In this document: piece after piece, positions 8,392 through 16,660 of the stretch | How the letters are laid out: each line of letters starts with the position of its first letter | How positions within the stretch are numbered: position 1 is the first letter of the stretch | Assembly (NCBI GenBank): GCA_015065325.1 | Contig: SVQO01000022.1 | Location: 1 to 35,704, forward strand | Reading direction: 5' to 3' | DNA length: 35,704 nt | Source: Oscillospiraceae bacterium | GTDB lineage: Bacteria > Bacillota > Clostridia > Oscillospirales > SIG627 | Made by a program: the position numbers and the translations under genes | Notes under the pieces: model-generated | Told to the model about the DNA's origin: nothing | Database searches by the model: none | The model's input: only the letters and a program-made list of their open reading frames with translations

Positions 8392-9036
8392 TTATTTCAA
8401 AAACTCGCGTACCGTGCCCGCAACGTCATCTGCACCGAAAACGGCAGAGCCGGCAACCAGAACGTTGGCACCGCGCTCCTTCACAACGCATGCGTTCTGA
8501 AGATTGATACCGCCGTCAACCTCAAGGTCGATGTCCTTGCCAAGTTCCTTGATGGCTGCATTCAGCTTCTCAAGGTTGGGCATGGCTTCATACATAAACT
8601 TCTGACCGCCGAAACCGGGCTGAACGGTCATAACAAGAGCAAGCTCAAGATCGGGGAGGAAGGGTACCATCAAATTGGCATCGGTATAGGGCTTTACAGA
8701 CATACCGGCGCGAATTCCGTAGGAATGGATCTTGTCGATCACTTCCTTATGATTGTCGCAAGCTTCGTAATGGAACGTGATGATATCAGCGCCTGCTTTT
8801 GCAAAATCGTCGATATAACGGATGGGATCCTGGATCATCAGGTGCACGTCGAAAACGATATCGCAAACCTTGCGCATAGAAGCGATCATACCCGGTCCGA
8901 GAGAAATATTGGGCACGAACATACCGTCCATAACGTCGAGATGCAGATACTCAGCACCGTTCTCATATACTTTTTTAATTTCCTCGCCGAGGCAAGTAAA
9001 ATCAGCCGCCAGGACGGAGGGAGCAAGCTTAATCAT
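8392..9036 (-). CDS. rpe: Ribulose-phosphate 3-epimerase
   Basis: This is a 214-residue TIM-barrel enzyme that interconverts ribulose 5-phosphate and xylulose 5-phosphate in the pentose phosphate pathway. Family motifs appear in order: KLAPSVLAADF at the N-terminus, YLHLDVMDGMFVPN (metal and catalytic Asp), DVHLMI, GMSVKPYT, MTVQPGFGGQKF (phosphate loop and metal), LEVDGGIN (second catalytic Asp), and VAGSAVFG at the phosphate site. I chose ATG 9036 because AGGAG lies at the right distance and the family begins there. The open frame continues 18 codons further upstream into the promoter region. The gene stands alone with its own promoter and terminator. It is not linked here to the rsgA/prkC cluster often found beside rpe in Firmicutes. 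Confidence 0.95.
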   Translation of the reverse strand: MIKLAPSVLAADFTCLGEEIKKVYENGAEYLHLDVMDGMFVPNISLGPGMIASMRKVCDIVFDVHLMIQDPIRYIDDFAKAGADIITFHYEACDNHKEVIDKIHSYGIRAGMSVKPYTDANLMVPFLPDLELALVMTVQPGFGGQKFMYEAMPNLEKLNAAIKELGKDIDLEVDGGINLQNACVVKERGANVLVAGSAVFGADDVAGTVREFLK

Positions 9037-9092
9037 TTTAAAAACTCCTATTTTCAATCTCACAAATTTATTCGGTGATTGACACCGCAAAA

Positions 9093-9121
9093 ATTATATC
9101 ATAAAATAATAGCGGGTGCAA
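9093..9121 (-). promoter_or_regulatory. Sigma-A promoter of rpe
   Basis: Minus-strand TTGCAC (9116-9121) and TATAAT (9093-9098) are separated by 17 bases. Transcription would start about 50 bases before the chosen ATG. Confidence 0.75.
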
Positions 9122-9227
9122 TAGTTTTTTCAAAGCTTCACCCATCTTTTTAAAAAGCCGCTGTCCGCAAGACAGACCGAATGAAAAAAACAAGGACTCT
9201 CCCCCCTCCTCTGTTTTGCCGCAGCAT

Positions 9228-9259
9228 AAAAAAGAGTGCAGAAATCTGCACTCTTTTTT
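9228..9259. terminator. Terminator of the EF-G-like gene
   Basis: A 13-bp stem (9228-9240 with 9247-9259), extendable by two pairs in the loop, is flanked by an A-run and a T-run. It lies 8 bases beyond the EF-G-like stop codon on the minus strand. Confidence 0.85.
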
Positions 9260-9267
9260 GGTTTGTT

Positions 9268-11325
9268 TTACTCCGTCTTAGCGGCAGCGATCACCTTTTC
9301 GGCAACGGCTGCGGGAACCTCCTCGTAATGATCGAAGAAGAAGGTAAAGGACGCTCTGCCTTGAGAGATGGCACGAAGTGCGTGAACGTAGTCGTTCATT
9401 TCGGCCTCGGGAACCTCAGCTTCGATAATACTCCAACCGCGCTTATTCTCATCCTGCTCCATACCCATAATTCTGCCACGGCGCTTGTTCAGATCACCGA
9501 TAACGTCGCCCATCTGAGAATCGGGGGTGAATACCTTCAGCTTACCAACCGGCTCCAGAAGAACGGGAGAACACTGGGGCAGACCGTCACGGAATGCAAT
9601 ACCGGCGGCGGTCTTAAACGCCATTTCGGAGGAGTCAACGTCGTGATAAGATCCGTCATACAGGTTGGCGGCAAGTCCCACTACGGGATACCCTGCCAAA
9701 ACGCCCTTGGACATACATTCCTGCAAGCCTTTTTCAACCGCGGGATGGAAGTTCTTGGGAACGGAACCACCGAAAATGGATTCGGTAAAGGTAAGCCCCT
9801 CGCCTTCTCCGGGAGAAAACTCGATCTTAACGTGACCGTACTGACCGTGTCCTCCGGACTGCTTCTTATGCTTTCCTTCTACCTTGCAAGACTTGCGGAT
9901 GGTTTCGCGATAAGCAATCTTCTTCTCGCCGAGAACGACCTCTACGCCGTAGCGAGCCTTCATCTTGGCAAGAGTAATATCCAAATGGGTTCCACCCAAA
10001 CCGGAAAGAAGCATCTGACTCGTTTCACGATTTACTTCGTATTTGAGAGTCATATCTTCTTCCAGAAGCTTAGTAACGGCAGAGGAGATCTTATCCTCGT
10101 CCCCCTTTGCCTTGGGAGAAAGAGACTTGATATAGAAGGGCTGGGGATATTCGCAAGCGGCGTATGAAACGTCGCCGGTCCAACTCAGGGTATCTCCGGT
10201 CGCTGCTGAGGAGAGCTTGGATACCATACCGATATCACCGCAAAGCAGTTCGGGAACCTCGGTCTGGGTCTTACCCTTCACAGAGTAGATCTTGCCCAGC
10301 TTCTCGGAATCGCCTGTGCGTGCATTCTTCAAGGTCAGATCACCCTTAACGGTACCGTTCATAACCTTAAAGAAGCTCATCTTACCTACGAAAGGATCGG
10401 CAATTGTCTTATAAATCAGAATCGCGGGAGCACCGTCGGGATTAATTTCGATATCGTCTCCATCTGCGCTGATCTCACTGCCCTTGGCACTGTGGCGAGG
10501 GAAGGACTGAGCGATAAAGTTGAGCAAAGTCCATACGCCCCAAAGCTTGGTAGCACAGCCGGAGAAGCAAGGTACGATATCGCCGTGGATAATGCCCTCA
10601 TGAACCGCGTTGTAGATTTCCATATGGGTAATTTCTTCACCGCCGAAGTACTTGTTCATCAGATCTTCGCTGGTGCCCGCAACAGCTTCCAGAAGCATTT
10701 CACGAAATTCTTCAACAGCATCCATATTCTCCTCGGGTATGGGGAGAACGTGATGGGTTCCCTTTTCGTCGAAGCTGTGTGCTTCCATTTGGATCAAGTC
10801 GATGGAGCCCTTTACTTCCCCATCGGAAACCATCGGGATCGTTATGGGGCAAATTGATCTTCCGAACTGATCGTTCAAGCCGTTAAGAATTTTGGCAAAT
10901 CTGGCATCGTTGTCATCGAATTTATTAATGAAAATCGCCTTGGGAAGACCGGCATCACTTGCCTTGTCCCAGGCAAGCTCGGTACCAACCTCGATACCAG
11001 CCTTTGCATCAACTACGATAATCGCACTGTCTGCAACACGAACAGCCTGAGAAACCTCACCGGTAAAGCCGGGATAGCCGGGAGTATCAATCACGTTGAT
11101 CTTGGTGTCCTTCCAAACCAGGGGTGCCTGGGAGGAAGCGATAGAGATCTTGCGTCGGATCGACTCGGGATCAAAGTCAAACGCGGTATTTCCATCCGGA
11201 ACCTTTCCAAGACGGTCAGATCCACCTGCCAGGTAAAGCATAGCCTCTGCCAGAGAGGTCTTACCCGAGCCGGAGTGGCCCATCAAAACAAGATTACGGA
11301 TTCGTTTCATATCAAAGCTTGCCAT
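9268..11325 (-). CDS. Elongation factor G-like GTPase (EF-G-2 type)
   Basis: This is a 685-residue translational GTPase with all EF-G domains. G1 reads GHSGSGKTSL, not the AHIDAGKTT typical of housekeeping EF-G. The switch I region has RRKISIASS instead of the usual RGITI. G3 is DTPGYPGF, G4 is NKFD and G5 is SGCATK. Domain IV carries KQSGGHGQYGHV. These features resemble the EF-G-2/EF-G-like group seen in Thermus and many Firmicutes, not canonical fusA. The main EF-G is probably elsewhere, since no rpsL/rpsG/tuf neighbours are present. ATG 11325 is preferred because AGGAGGA lies eight bases upstream. The longer frame to 11394 runs through the -10 box. Its function is probably ribosomal (translocation or a stress-related variant), but the specific role is not known from sequence. 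Confidence 0.85.
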   Translation of the reverse strand: MASFDMKRIRNLVLMGHSGSGKTSLAEAMLYLAGGSDRLGKVPDGNTAFDFDPESIRRKISIASSQAPLVWKDTKINVIDTPGYPGFTGEVSQAVRVADSAIIVVDAKAGIEVGTELAWDKASDAGLPKAIFINKFDDNDARFAKILNGLNDQFGRSICPITIPMVSDGEVKGSIDLIQMEAHSFDEKGTHHVLPIPEENMDAVEEFREMLLEAVAGTSEDLMNKYFGGEEITHMEIYNAVHEGIIHGDIVPCFSGCATKLWGVWTLLNFIAQSFPRHSAKGSEISADGDDIEINPDGAPAILIYKTIADPFVGKMSFFKVMNGTVKGDLTLKNARTGDSEKLGKIYSVKGKTQTEVPELLCGDIGMVSKLSSAATGDTLSWTGDVSYAACEYPQPFYIKSLSPKAKGDEDKISSAVTKLLEEDMTLKYEVNRETSQMLLSGLGGTHLDITLAKMKARYGVEVVLGEKKIAYRETIRKSCKVEGKHKKQSGGHGQYGHVKIEFSPGEGEGLTFTESIFGGSVPKNFHPAVEKGLQECMSKGVLAGYPVVGLAANLYDGSYHDVDSSEMAFKTAAGIAFRDGLPQCSPVLLEPVGKLKVFTPDSQMGDVIGDLNKRRGRIMGMEQDENKRGWSIIEAEVPEAEMNDYVHALRAISQGRASFTFFFDHYEEVPAAVAEKVIAAAKTE

Positions 11326-11382
11326 GGAATTTGTCCTCCTTTGTTCCGACTGTTGCCGAAACATTAATTTATTAATAATTAT

Positions 11383-11411
11383 ATTATAAACCATTCATAA
11401 TGTAATTGCAA
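11383..11411 (-). promoter_or_regulatory. Sigma-A promoter of the EF-G-like gene
   Basis: Minus-strand TTGCAA (11406-11411) and TATAAT (11383-11388) are 17 bases apart. The untranslated leader is about 50 bases. The rest of the gap up to 11543 is AT-rich with no gene that I can see. Confidence 0.75.
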
Positions 11412-11543
11412 TGATTAATCTCATTTGTTAGAATGGTCAAAGAAGCAGAAATTTAACTCGATAATTTATGCACCTTTCACAAAAGCGTGAAAAAACACAA
11501 AAAAGTGCGAGTATTCTCATACTTTTTCGCATTTTTACATAGA

Positions 11544-11573
11544 AAAAAGCTCCGACAAAAGTCGGAGCTTTTT
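11544..11573. terminator. Terminator of the CxxC-repeat surface protein gene
   Basis: A perfect 13-bp stem (11544-11556 with 11561-11573) has an AAAA loop and flanking A and T tracts. It lies 13 bases past the stop codon on the minus strand. Confidence 0.9.
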
Positions 11574-11586
11574 GAGAAATCAATTC

Positions 11587-13620
11587 TTACTTGGAAGCCT
11601 TAGCCTTCTTGGAAATGAAGGTTGCGCCAAGAGTCAGAACAGAGATGATTGCGAGAGCAGCGAAGAGACCAACCTGGCTAGCGTCACCGTTCTGAGGAAC
11701 GTTGGGGTTGGGAGCCTTCTTAGCGTTACCCATCAGGATAATGCCGTTGAAAGCGGATTCGGTTTCAAATACAACCTGGCCGTTCTCGATCGTAGCCTGA
11801 ACCTTAACGAGATCACCGTTAGCGCCTTCAGCAAACGCAACGAGGTTCTCATAGTTAGAAAGATCAGCTGCGATGGGAAGAGTTACCTTAACCTTGCCGG
11901 GAAGCTTCTCAAGATTCTCGAGATCAACGATGGTATCACCGGAAGCGGGATCGGTATAGATCACACCGGACTCGAACATTACGGCGGTAGCAGCAAGCAC
12001 GTCCTTACCTGCAGCCTCGGGAATCTTTTCGATCTCTTCCTTGTAGCTCTCTTCGATAGACTCCAATTGCTCGGGTTTAACGGGGAGGATCGCTACCTTG
12101 GTATCTTCGGGAAGCTTGGTTTCGCCAAGTTCAACCTTAGATCCTTCGGGGGCGTTAATGTTGTCTTCCTTGATGGAAGAAGCAAGCTTTGCAGTGGGAA
12201 CGGTGAACTCGTCGCCGCAGTGGATACATTCACCCTTCTTTTCGCCTCCTTCGGTCTCGGAAGCGGGCTTCGTTTCGACCCAAGTCTGGATTTCGTGGGG
12301 TTCCTTTTCAACGGGAGTGCTGGGAGTGAGGACTACGCCGCAATCCTTACAGGAAATTTCTTCGGTCTTACCTTCCTTCTTACAGGTTGCGGGCTCAGCA
12401 TCAACAACGTTAACGTTGCCGGTGTGAACGTCGGGGTTCAACGCGCCGTAGGGATCGCCGCAAACTTCGCAGATCGCCTTGTTCTTACAGTCTGCCTTGC
12501 CTCCCTTGTGGGTGGTGAGATCAAGCTCGCCGTAAGCCTGTCCGCAAGTGGTACAAACTGCCAAATTCTTGCAGTCTGCGGTGCCGCCGCTGTGACCTTC
12601 TCTGGTATTTGCGATCTCAGCAGAGCAAGAGTTACATACGGTCCAGTGCTCGGTACCGTTCTTCTCGATCTTGGTTCCGCCAACGTGGTTATTTGCATCT
12701 ACGGTGCCGTAGGGCTGAGAGCAATGCTGGCATACAGCCTTGTCCTTACAGGTTGCAGTTCCGCCGGAGTGGAGAGATGCGTCGGGAGTACCTACTTCAA
12801 AGGTATTACCGATCTGAATTGCACAAACGGAGCAAACCTTCTTGTAAATAGCGGGGGTTGCACAGTCAGCGGGAGATACGAGAACGTCATCTGCCGCGGG
12901 AGTATGAGCTGCCTTGGTAGATTCGTCGATGGTACCACAAACGGAGCACTCCATCCAGTGGTTGGTAGCATCCTTGTTCTGCTTGGAGAAGTCGTGAGTG
13001 ATCACGCGAGGCTCGTTGCAGACGTTGCAGGTGGTGTCACAAGCATTGTCATAGCTGTGGGGGGTCTTGGTGGGAGCTACGTTACAACCGGGAACGGTAC
13101 AAGCCTTCCAGTGGTCGGTAGCATCGGTGGTGTAATCAGCTGCGGGAACGCAATCGTGATAGATCTCAACGGAAGTACCTGCGGTAGCAGCGGGAACAGC
13201 ATCAACCTTAACGATTACGTTGAAGTCGTAGGTGCCGAAAGCAGCGTCTTCCTTCGCTTTTACAACAAAGGAGAAGATCTCGCCGGAAACCTCAATGGGG
13301 TTCATGGAAGCGGATGCGCCCTGGCAGTTACCCATCTGATTGGGTACAGCCAACATAGAGCCGCTCTTGATGGCAGAGCAGAAATCGCCGCTGACGTACT
13401 CAAACTTACCGGATGCTCCGGCAATCGCAGAGTAGTCAACTGCAAATCCTTTTGCGGTAACGGTTTTGTCAACGACAACGCTGACAGTAACGGTTTCGCC
13501 GCGCTTAACCTTATTCGCGGTAACCGTGGTGGTGTAGGTGGGCGCTTCATCTGCCATTGCGGGAATGAACAGTGCAAGAACCAGAAGTGCGCTCAAAGCA
13601 ACAACCAATACTTTCTTCAT
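11587..13620 (-). CDS. Secreted wall-associated protein: cohesin-like domain, CxxC modules, LPxTG-like tail
   Basis: This is a 677-residue surface protein. A signal peptide (1-23, cleavage after AMA) is followed by a beta domain (about 27-155). That domain starts TTTVTANKVKRGETVTVSV and resembles cohesin-type modules. Residues 156-475 hold cysteine-rich modules with paired CxxC knuckles. The clearest are three copies of an H-x-GG-x-(A/T)-x-C-K-x-x-A-x-C-x-x-C-x-x-x-YG unit at 284-305, 343-364 and 371-392. An acidic region (about 480-635) contains a further beta domain. The end has VPQNGD (641-646), a hydrophobic helix (649-669) and a Lys-rich tail, a variant of an LPxTG sorting signal with Asn for Thr. 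AGGAGG upstream supports ATG 13620. The role is unknown; a metal-binding or protein-binding scaffold on the cell wall is plausible. Confidence 0.75.
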   Translation of the reverse strand: MKKVLVVALSALLVLALFIPAMADEAPTYTTTVTANKVKRGETVTVSVVVDKTVTAKGFAVDYSAIAGASGKFEYVSGDFCSAIKSGSMLAVPNQMGNCQGASASMNPIEVSGEIFSFVVKAKEDAAFGTYDFNVIVKVDAVPAATAGTSVEIYHDCVPAADYTTDATDHWKACTVPGCNVAPTKTPHSYDNACDTTCNVCNEPRVITHDFSKQNKDATNHWMECSVCGTIDESTKAAHTPAADDVLVSPADCATPAIYKKVCSVCAIQIGNTFEVGTPDASLHSGGTATCKDKAVCQHCSQPYGTVDANNHVGGTKIEKNGTEHWTVCNSCSAEIANTREGHSGGTADCKNLAVCTTCGQAYGELDLTTHKGGKADCKNKAICEVCGDPYGALNPDVHTGNVNVVDAEPATCKKEGKTEEISCKDCGVVLTPSTPVEKEPHEIQTWVETKPASETEGGEKKGECIHCGDEFTVPTAKLASSIKEDNINAPEGSKVELGETKLPEDTKVAILPVKPEQLESIEESYKEEIEKIPEAAGKDVLAATAVMFESGVIYTDPASGDTIVDLENLEKLPGKVKVTLPIAADLSNYENLVAFAEGANGDLVKVQATIENGQVVFETESAFNGIILMGNAKKAPNPNVPQNGDASQVGLFAALAIISVLTLGATFISKKAKASK

Positions 13621-13674
13621 ATTGTCCTCCTAAATATTTTTTGCCGAGATTCAACCCGACTATAAGACAAATAA

Positions 13675-13703
13675 ATTATAATGCACCGAAAGAAAAATGT
13701 CAA
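13675..13703 (-). promoter_or_regulatory. Consensus sigma-A promoter of the surface protein gene
   Basis: Minus-strand TTGACA (13698-13703) and TATAAT (13675-13680) are exactly 17 bases apart, both perfect consensus. This suggests strong constitutive expression of the surface protein. Confidence 0.9.
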
Positions 13704-13834
13704 TTGATTTTTCACATTTTTCTATTGTTTTTTTATGGAATTTCAAAAAACCGCCCGTTTCCCTACCCTCTTTTTTCGGCAAATACAACAGTTTTCGTTC
13801 AAGAGTGCGTTTCCCCACTCAAAACACGGAAGAA

Positions 13835-13862
13835 AACCGTTTCCTATTCTTCGGAAACGGTT
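13835..13862. terminator. Terminator downstream of rarA
   Basis: A 10-bp stem (13835-13844 with 13853-13862) has an 8-base loop, 12 bases past the rarA stop. On the minus strand it is followed by TTCTT, a modest U-tract. Confidence 0.65.
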
Positions 13863-13874
13863 CTCTTTTTCTTC

Positions 13875-15119
13875 TTATTGTTTTTTGATCTTTTCCCAAT
13901 AGGCACGCGCAGCCTGCTCGGTTTTATTCTCACCGAAGGTGTAATACCTGCGATCCTTCAAATCATCGGGAAGGTATTGCTGACAAACCCAATGATTGGG
14001 ATAGTCATGGGGATAGACATAGGGTGTCTTTTTATCTCCGACCCCGAAGAAGTGATTGTTCTTCAAGCAGGAGGGCATATCTCTGCCCAGCCCCTTTTCG
14101 ATATCCTGCAATGCGCGGGCATACGCCTCGTATGCAGAATTTGACTTCGGAGCAGTTGCAAGCAGAAGGGTCGCGTGTACCAACGGTATTCTCGCCTCGG
14201 GCATCCCTACCATCAGAGCAGAATCCACGCACGCCTTGACTACCACCGCCGCTTGAGAGTATGCAAGCCCCACGTCCTCGGAGGCAATGACCAAAAGTCT
14301 TCTGCAGGCTCCCTGCAGATCTCCCAGTTCCAGAAGCTTGGCAAGGTAAAAAACAGCGGCGTTTTCATCGCTGCCGCGAATAGATTTTTGCAAAGCGGAA
14401 AGAAGCTCGTACTTATCGTCTCCGTCTCGGTCATAAGCAGTCAGATTTCTCTGTGCACAGGAAAGAGCATCTTCCAACAGGATCCGATCGGAGGCAATGT
14501 AATAGCAAAGCTCCAAAAAATTGAGTGAAGCGCGCACGTCTCCGCCGGAGGATTCCGCAATATAGCGAGCCGCATCTTCGGAAAGGGTCTTTTCCGTCCC
14601 GTTCTCGGTATTCATAGCCGTCATACCGCGAGCAAGATTTTCTTCGATCTCCTCGACGGAAAGGGGCTTGAATTCAAAAACAGCGCATCGGGAAAGAATT
14701 GCCTTATACACGTAGAAATAAGGATTCTCCGTGGTGGAGGCAATCAAGGTTACTCTGCCGTCCTCAATATATTCCAAAAGAGTCTGCTGCTGTTTTTTAT
14801 TAAAATACTGGATCTCGTCCAGGTAGAGGAGAATGCCGTTCATTCCCTCCAAGCCCTCCGTTTCGGCAAGGACCTCTTTGATGTCCTTGCCCGCCGCAGT
14901 GGTGGCATTCAACTGGCGGAAGGGCAAGCCCGCCTGATTTGCCACGATACGGGCAACTGTGGTCTTTCCCACCCCGGACGGACCGTAAAAGATCATATTC
15001 CGGATCTGACCGGATGAAAGAAGGCGCTTTAAAGCGCCTTTTTCACCCAGCAGATGCTTTTGTCCGCAAACCTCATCCAAGGTCTGCGGGCGAAGCCTTA
15101 CTGCCAGAGGGGTATTCAT
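13875..15119 (-). CDS. rarA: Replication-associated recombination protein A (AAA+ ATPase)
   Basis: This is a 414-residue AAA+ protein of the RarA/MgsA/WRNIP1 family, which acts at stalled replication forks and interacts with SSB. Motifs: N-terminal PLAVRLRPQTLDEVCGQKHL, Walker A GPSGVGKT (46-53), Walker B LLYLDEIQYFNKKQQ with Asp101-Glu102, sensor 1 IASTTENPYF, and the arginine-finger region LSRCAVFEFKPL. The C-terminal tetramerisation part has SEDVGLAYSQA and ALQDIEKGLGRDMPSCLKNN. ATG 15119 overlaps the asd stop as ATGA, so the two are translationally coupled. The length is close to the usual 420-440 residues. Confidence 0.93.
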   Translation of the reverse strand: MNTPLAVRLRPQTLDEVCGQKHLLGEKGALKRLLSSGQIRNMIFYGPSGVGKTTVARIVANQAGLPFRQLNATTAAGKDIKEVLAETEGLEGMNGILLYLDEIQYFNKKQQQTLLEYIEDGRVTLIASTTENPYFYVYKAILSRCAVFEFKPLSVEEIEENLARGMTAMNTENGTEKTLSEDAARYIAESSGGDVRASLNFLELCYYIASDRILLEDALSCAQRNLTAYDRDGDDKYELLSALQKSIRGSDENAAVFYLAKLLELGDLQGACRRLLVIASEDVGLAYSQAAVVVKACVDSALMVGMPEARIPLVHATLLLATAPKSNSAYEAYARALQDIEKGLGRDMPSCLKNNHFFGVGDKKTPYVYPHDYPNHWVCQQYLPDDLKDRRYYTFGENKTEQAARAYWEKIKKQ

Positions 15120-16195
15120 CTGTCAAAATATCCGAGACGGAACAAAAGCTCGGCAACCTCTACCGCGCCGCCTGCGGCACCGCGGAGCGTATTGTGAGAA
15201 AGACCTACGAATTTGTAATCGTAGATGGGGTCCTCGCGCAGTCTGCCGGCACAAATGCCCATTCCGTTTTCGGTCATACGGTCCACACCGGTCTGGGGAT
15301 GAGATTCATCCTCAAAGTAGGTAATAAACTGTTTGGGAGCAGAAGGAAGATCCAGCTCCTGAGGAAGGGACTTGTACTCCTTCCATTTTGCAAGGATCTG
15401 CTCGAGCGTGGGTTTCTTCTTGAAGCGGATAAAGGTAGCCGCCATATGTCCGTCGGTACAGGGCACACGCAGACACTGGGCAGAGATCTTAAGAGTGGTG
15501 AGAGGAGAAATCCCATCCTCGCCGACGGTACCCCAAATCTTGAGGGGCTCTTTTTCACTCTTTTCTTCTTCACCGCCGATAAAGGGGATGATGTTATCCA
15601 GCATTTCAGGCCATTCGTTGAAGGTTTTTCCCGCACCGGAAATCGCCTGATAGGTGGTAACGAAAATCTCGGTAGGTTCAAATTCCATCAAGGGCTCGAT
15701 CAAAGGAACGTAGCTCTGAATGGAACAGTTGGGCTTGGCAGCAATAAAGCCGCGCTTGGTACCGAGTCTCTTTTTCTGCTTCTCGATAACCTCCACGTGA
15801 TGATGGTTCACCTCGGGGATCATCATGGGAACGTCTGCTACCATACGGTTTGCACTGTTGTTGGAAACGACGGGAATCTCTGCCTTGGCAAGAGCCTCCT
15901 CGTAAACGCGGATCTCTTCCTTGGGCATATTCACGGCGCAAAACACCATATCCACGGTCTTTGCAATAGCATCGATATCCGCAGCGTCATATACGGGCAT
16001 TGCCGCAATCTTTTCGGAAAGCGGAACGCTCATCTTCCATCTGCCGTCAACACTTTCTCCGTAGGACTTCCCTGCACTTCTGGCGCTGGCATAAAGCGCC
16101 TCGATCTTAAAGTAAGGGTGATTCTCCAAAAGAGTAATAAATCTCTGACCTACCATACCGGTAGCACCGATAATGCCAACTTTGATCTGATTCAT
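15116..16195 (-). CDS. asd: Aspartate-semialdehyde dehydrogenase
   Basis: This is a 359-residue NADPH-dependent enzyme that makes aspartate semialdehyde for lysine, diaminopimelate, threonine and methionine synthesis. It has the Rossmann loop GIIGATGMVGQRF (7-19), SNNSANRM, the catalytic Cys157 in AAKPNCSIQ, and the catalytic His250 in CTDGHMAATF. The AKPNCSIQ signature and overall pattern match the fungal/archaeal-type ASADH branch, not the classic Gram-negative type. AGGAGG supports ATG 16195. The upstream open frame is only the rpsU terminator region read through. It lies behind rpsU and couples into rarA, an odd mix of functions. I saw no lysine riboswitch in the 125-base gap. Confidence 0.93.
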   Translation of the reverse strand: MNQIKVGIIGATGMVGQRFITLLENHPYFKIEALYASARSAGKSYGESVDGRWKMSVPLSEKIAAMPVYDAADIDAIAKTVDMVFCAVNMPKEEIRVYEEALAKAEIPVVSNNSANRMVADVPMMIPEVNHHHVEVIEKQKKRLGTKRGFIAAKPNCSIQSYVPLIEPLMEFEPTEIFVTTYQAISGAGKTFNEWPEMLDNIIPFIGGEEEKSEKEPLKIWGTVGEDGISPLTTLKISAQCLRVPCTDGHMAATFIRFKKKPTLEQILAKWKEYKSLPQELDLPSAPKQFITYFEDESHPQTGVDRMTENGMGICAGRLREDPIYDYKFVGLSHNTLRGAAGGAVEVAELLFRLGYFDR

Positions 16196-16226
16196 AAAGC
16201 CTCCTATAAATCTTAAAATTACAAAA

Positions 16227-16259
16227 GCCAATTCCGCCACGAACGTGGTCGGAATTGGC
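16227..16259. terminator. Hairpin between rpsU and asd (terminator or attenuator)
   Basis: A 14-bp stem (16227-16240 with 16245-16259) has one bulged base and a GAAC loop. On the minus strand a TTTT run follows. No clear promoter precedes asd, so some read-through from rpsU into asd-rarA is likely. Confidence 0.7.
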
Positions 16260-16320
16260 ATTACTTCCTGCCTTTTGGCGAGGAACGGCTTTGTAAACCG
16301 TTTTGCGCTATTTCACAAAC

Positions 16321-16497
16321 TTATTTGAACTTGCGCTTTCTAGCAGCTTCGGCCTTCTTCTTGCGCTTTACGCTGGGCTTTTCATAGCACTCGCGCTTAC
16401 GAAGTTCGCTTAATACGCCGCTTCTGGCGCACTGGCGCTTAAATCTGCGAATAGCACTGTCGAGCGATTCGTTTTCTTTAACTCTAACTTCTGCCAT
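16321..16497 (-). CDS. rpsU: 30S ribosomal protein bS21
   Basis: This is a 58-residue, strongly basic protein. It begins [20 protein letters not shown] and continues [18 protein letters not shown], with a Lys/Arg-rich C-terminus ending RKRKFK. These are diagnostic for bS21, which sits near the anti-Shine-Dalgarno region of 16S rRNA and helps initiation. A GGGAGG site precedes ATG 16497, and a consensus promoter lies about 65 bases upstream. In many Clostridia rpsU is next to yqeY, which is absent here. Confidence 0.97.
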   Translation of the reverse strand: MAEVRVKENESLDSAIRRFKRQCARSGVLSELRKRECYEKPSVKRKKKAEAARKRKFK

Positions 16498-16560
16498 CTT
16501 TTTCCCTCCCTTTGCACTTAGCGAAGAGATAAAACAAACCAGTCTTCACGACTAAGGGTT

Positions 16561-16589
16561 ATTATACTCCATCTTTTGGTATCTGTCAA
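16561..16589 (-). promoter_or_regulatory. Consensus sigma-A promoter of rpsU
   Basis: Minus-strand TTGACA (16584-16589) and TATAAT (16561-16566) are 17 bases apart with no mismatch to consensus. A transcript leader of about 55-60 bases precedes rpsU. Confidence 0.9.
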
Positions 16590-16615
16590 TATTTTTTTGC
16601 TTTTTTGTGGAAAAA

Positions 16616-16645
16616 TTCACCCGTCAATGAATTTTGACGGGTGAA
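16616..16645. terminator. Terminator of the long leuS operon
   Basis: A perfect 12-bp stem (16616-16627 with 16634-16645) has a 6-base loop and is followed by TTTTT on the minus strand. It lies 15 bases past the leuS stop. It is the first convincing terminator seen after the start of the run at 31364. Confidence 0.85.
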
Positions 16646-16660
16646 AACTTTTCATTTTTA

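Noticed and set aside
11480-11536. Second hairpin or small RNA between the EF-G-like gene and the surface protein gene
   Set aside because: Only a 5-bp AGTAT/ATACT stem with poor extension can be drawn, and no promoter serves it.
11572-13665. Plus-strand open frame of 697 codons opposite the surface protein
   Set aside because: It mirrors the repeat gene, crosses that gene's ribosome binding site and has no independent support.
16196-16320. Lysine riboswitch ahead of asd
   Set aside because: The gap is only 125 bases and holds a simple terminator hairpin. A lysine riboswitch aptamer with its expression platform would not fit.
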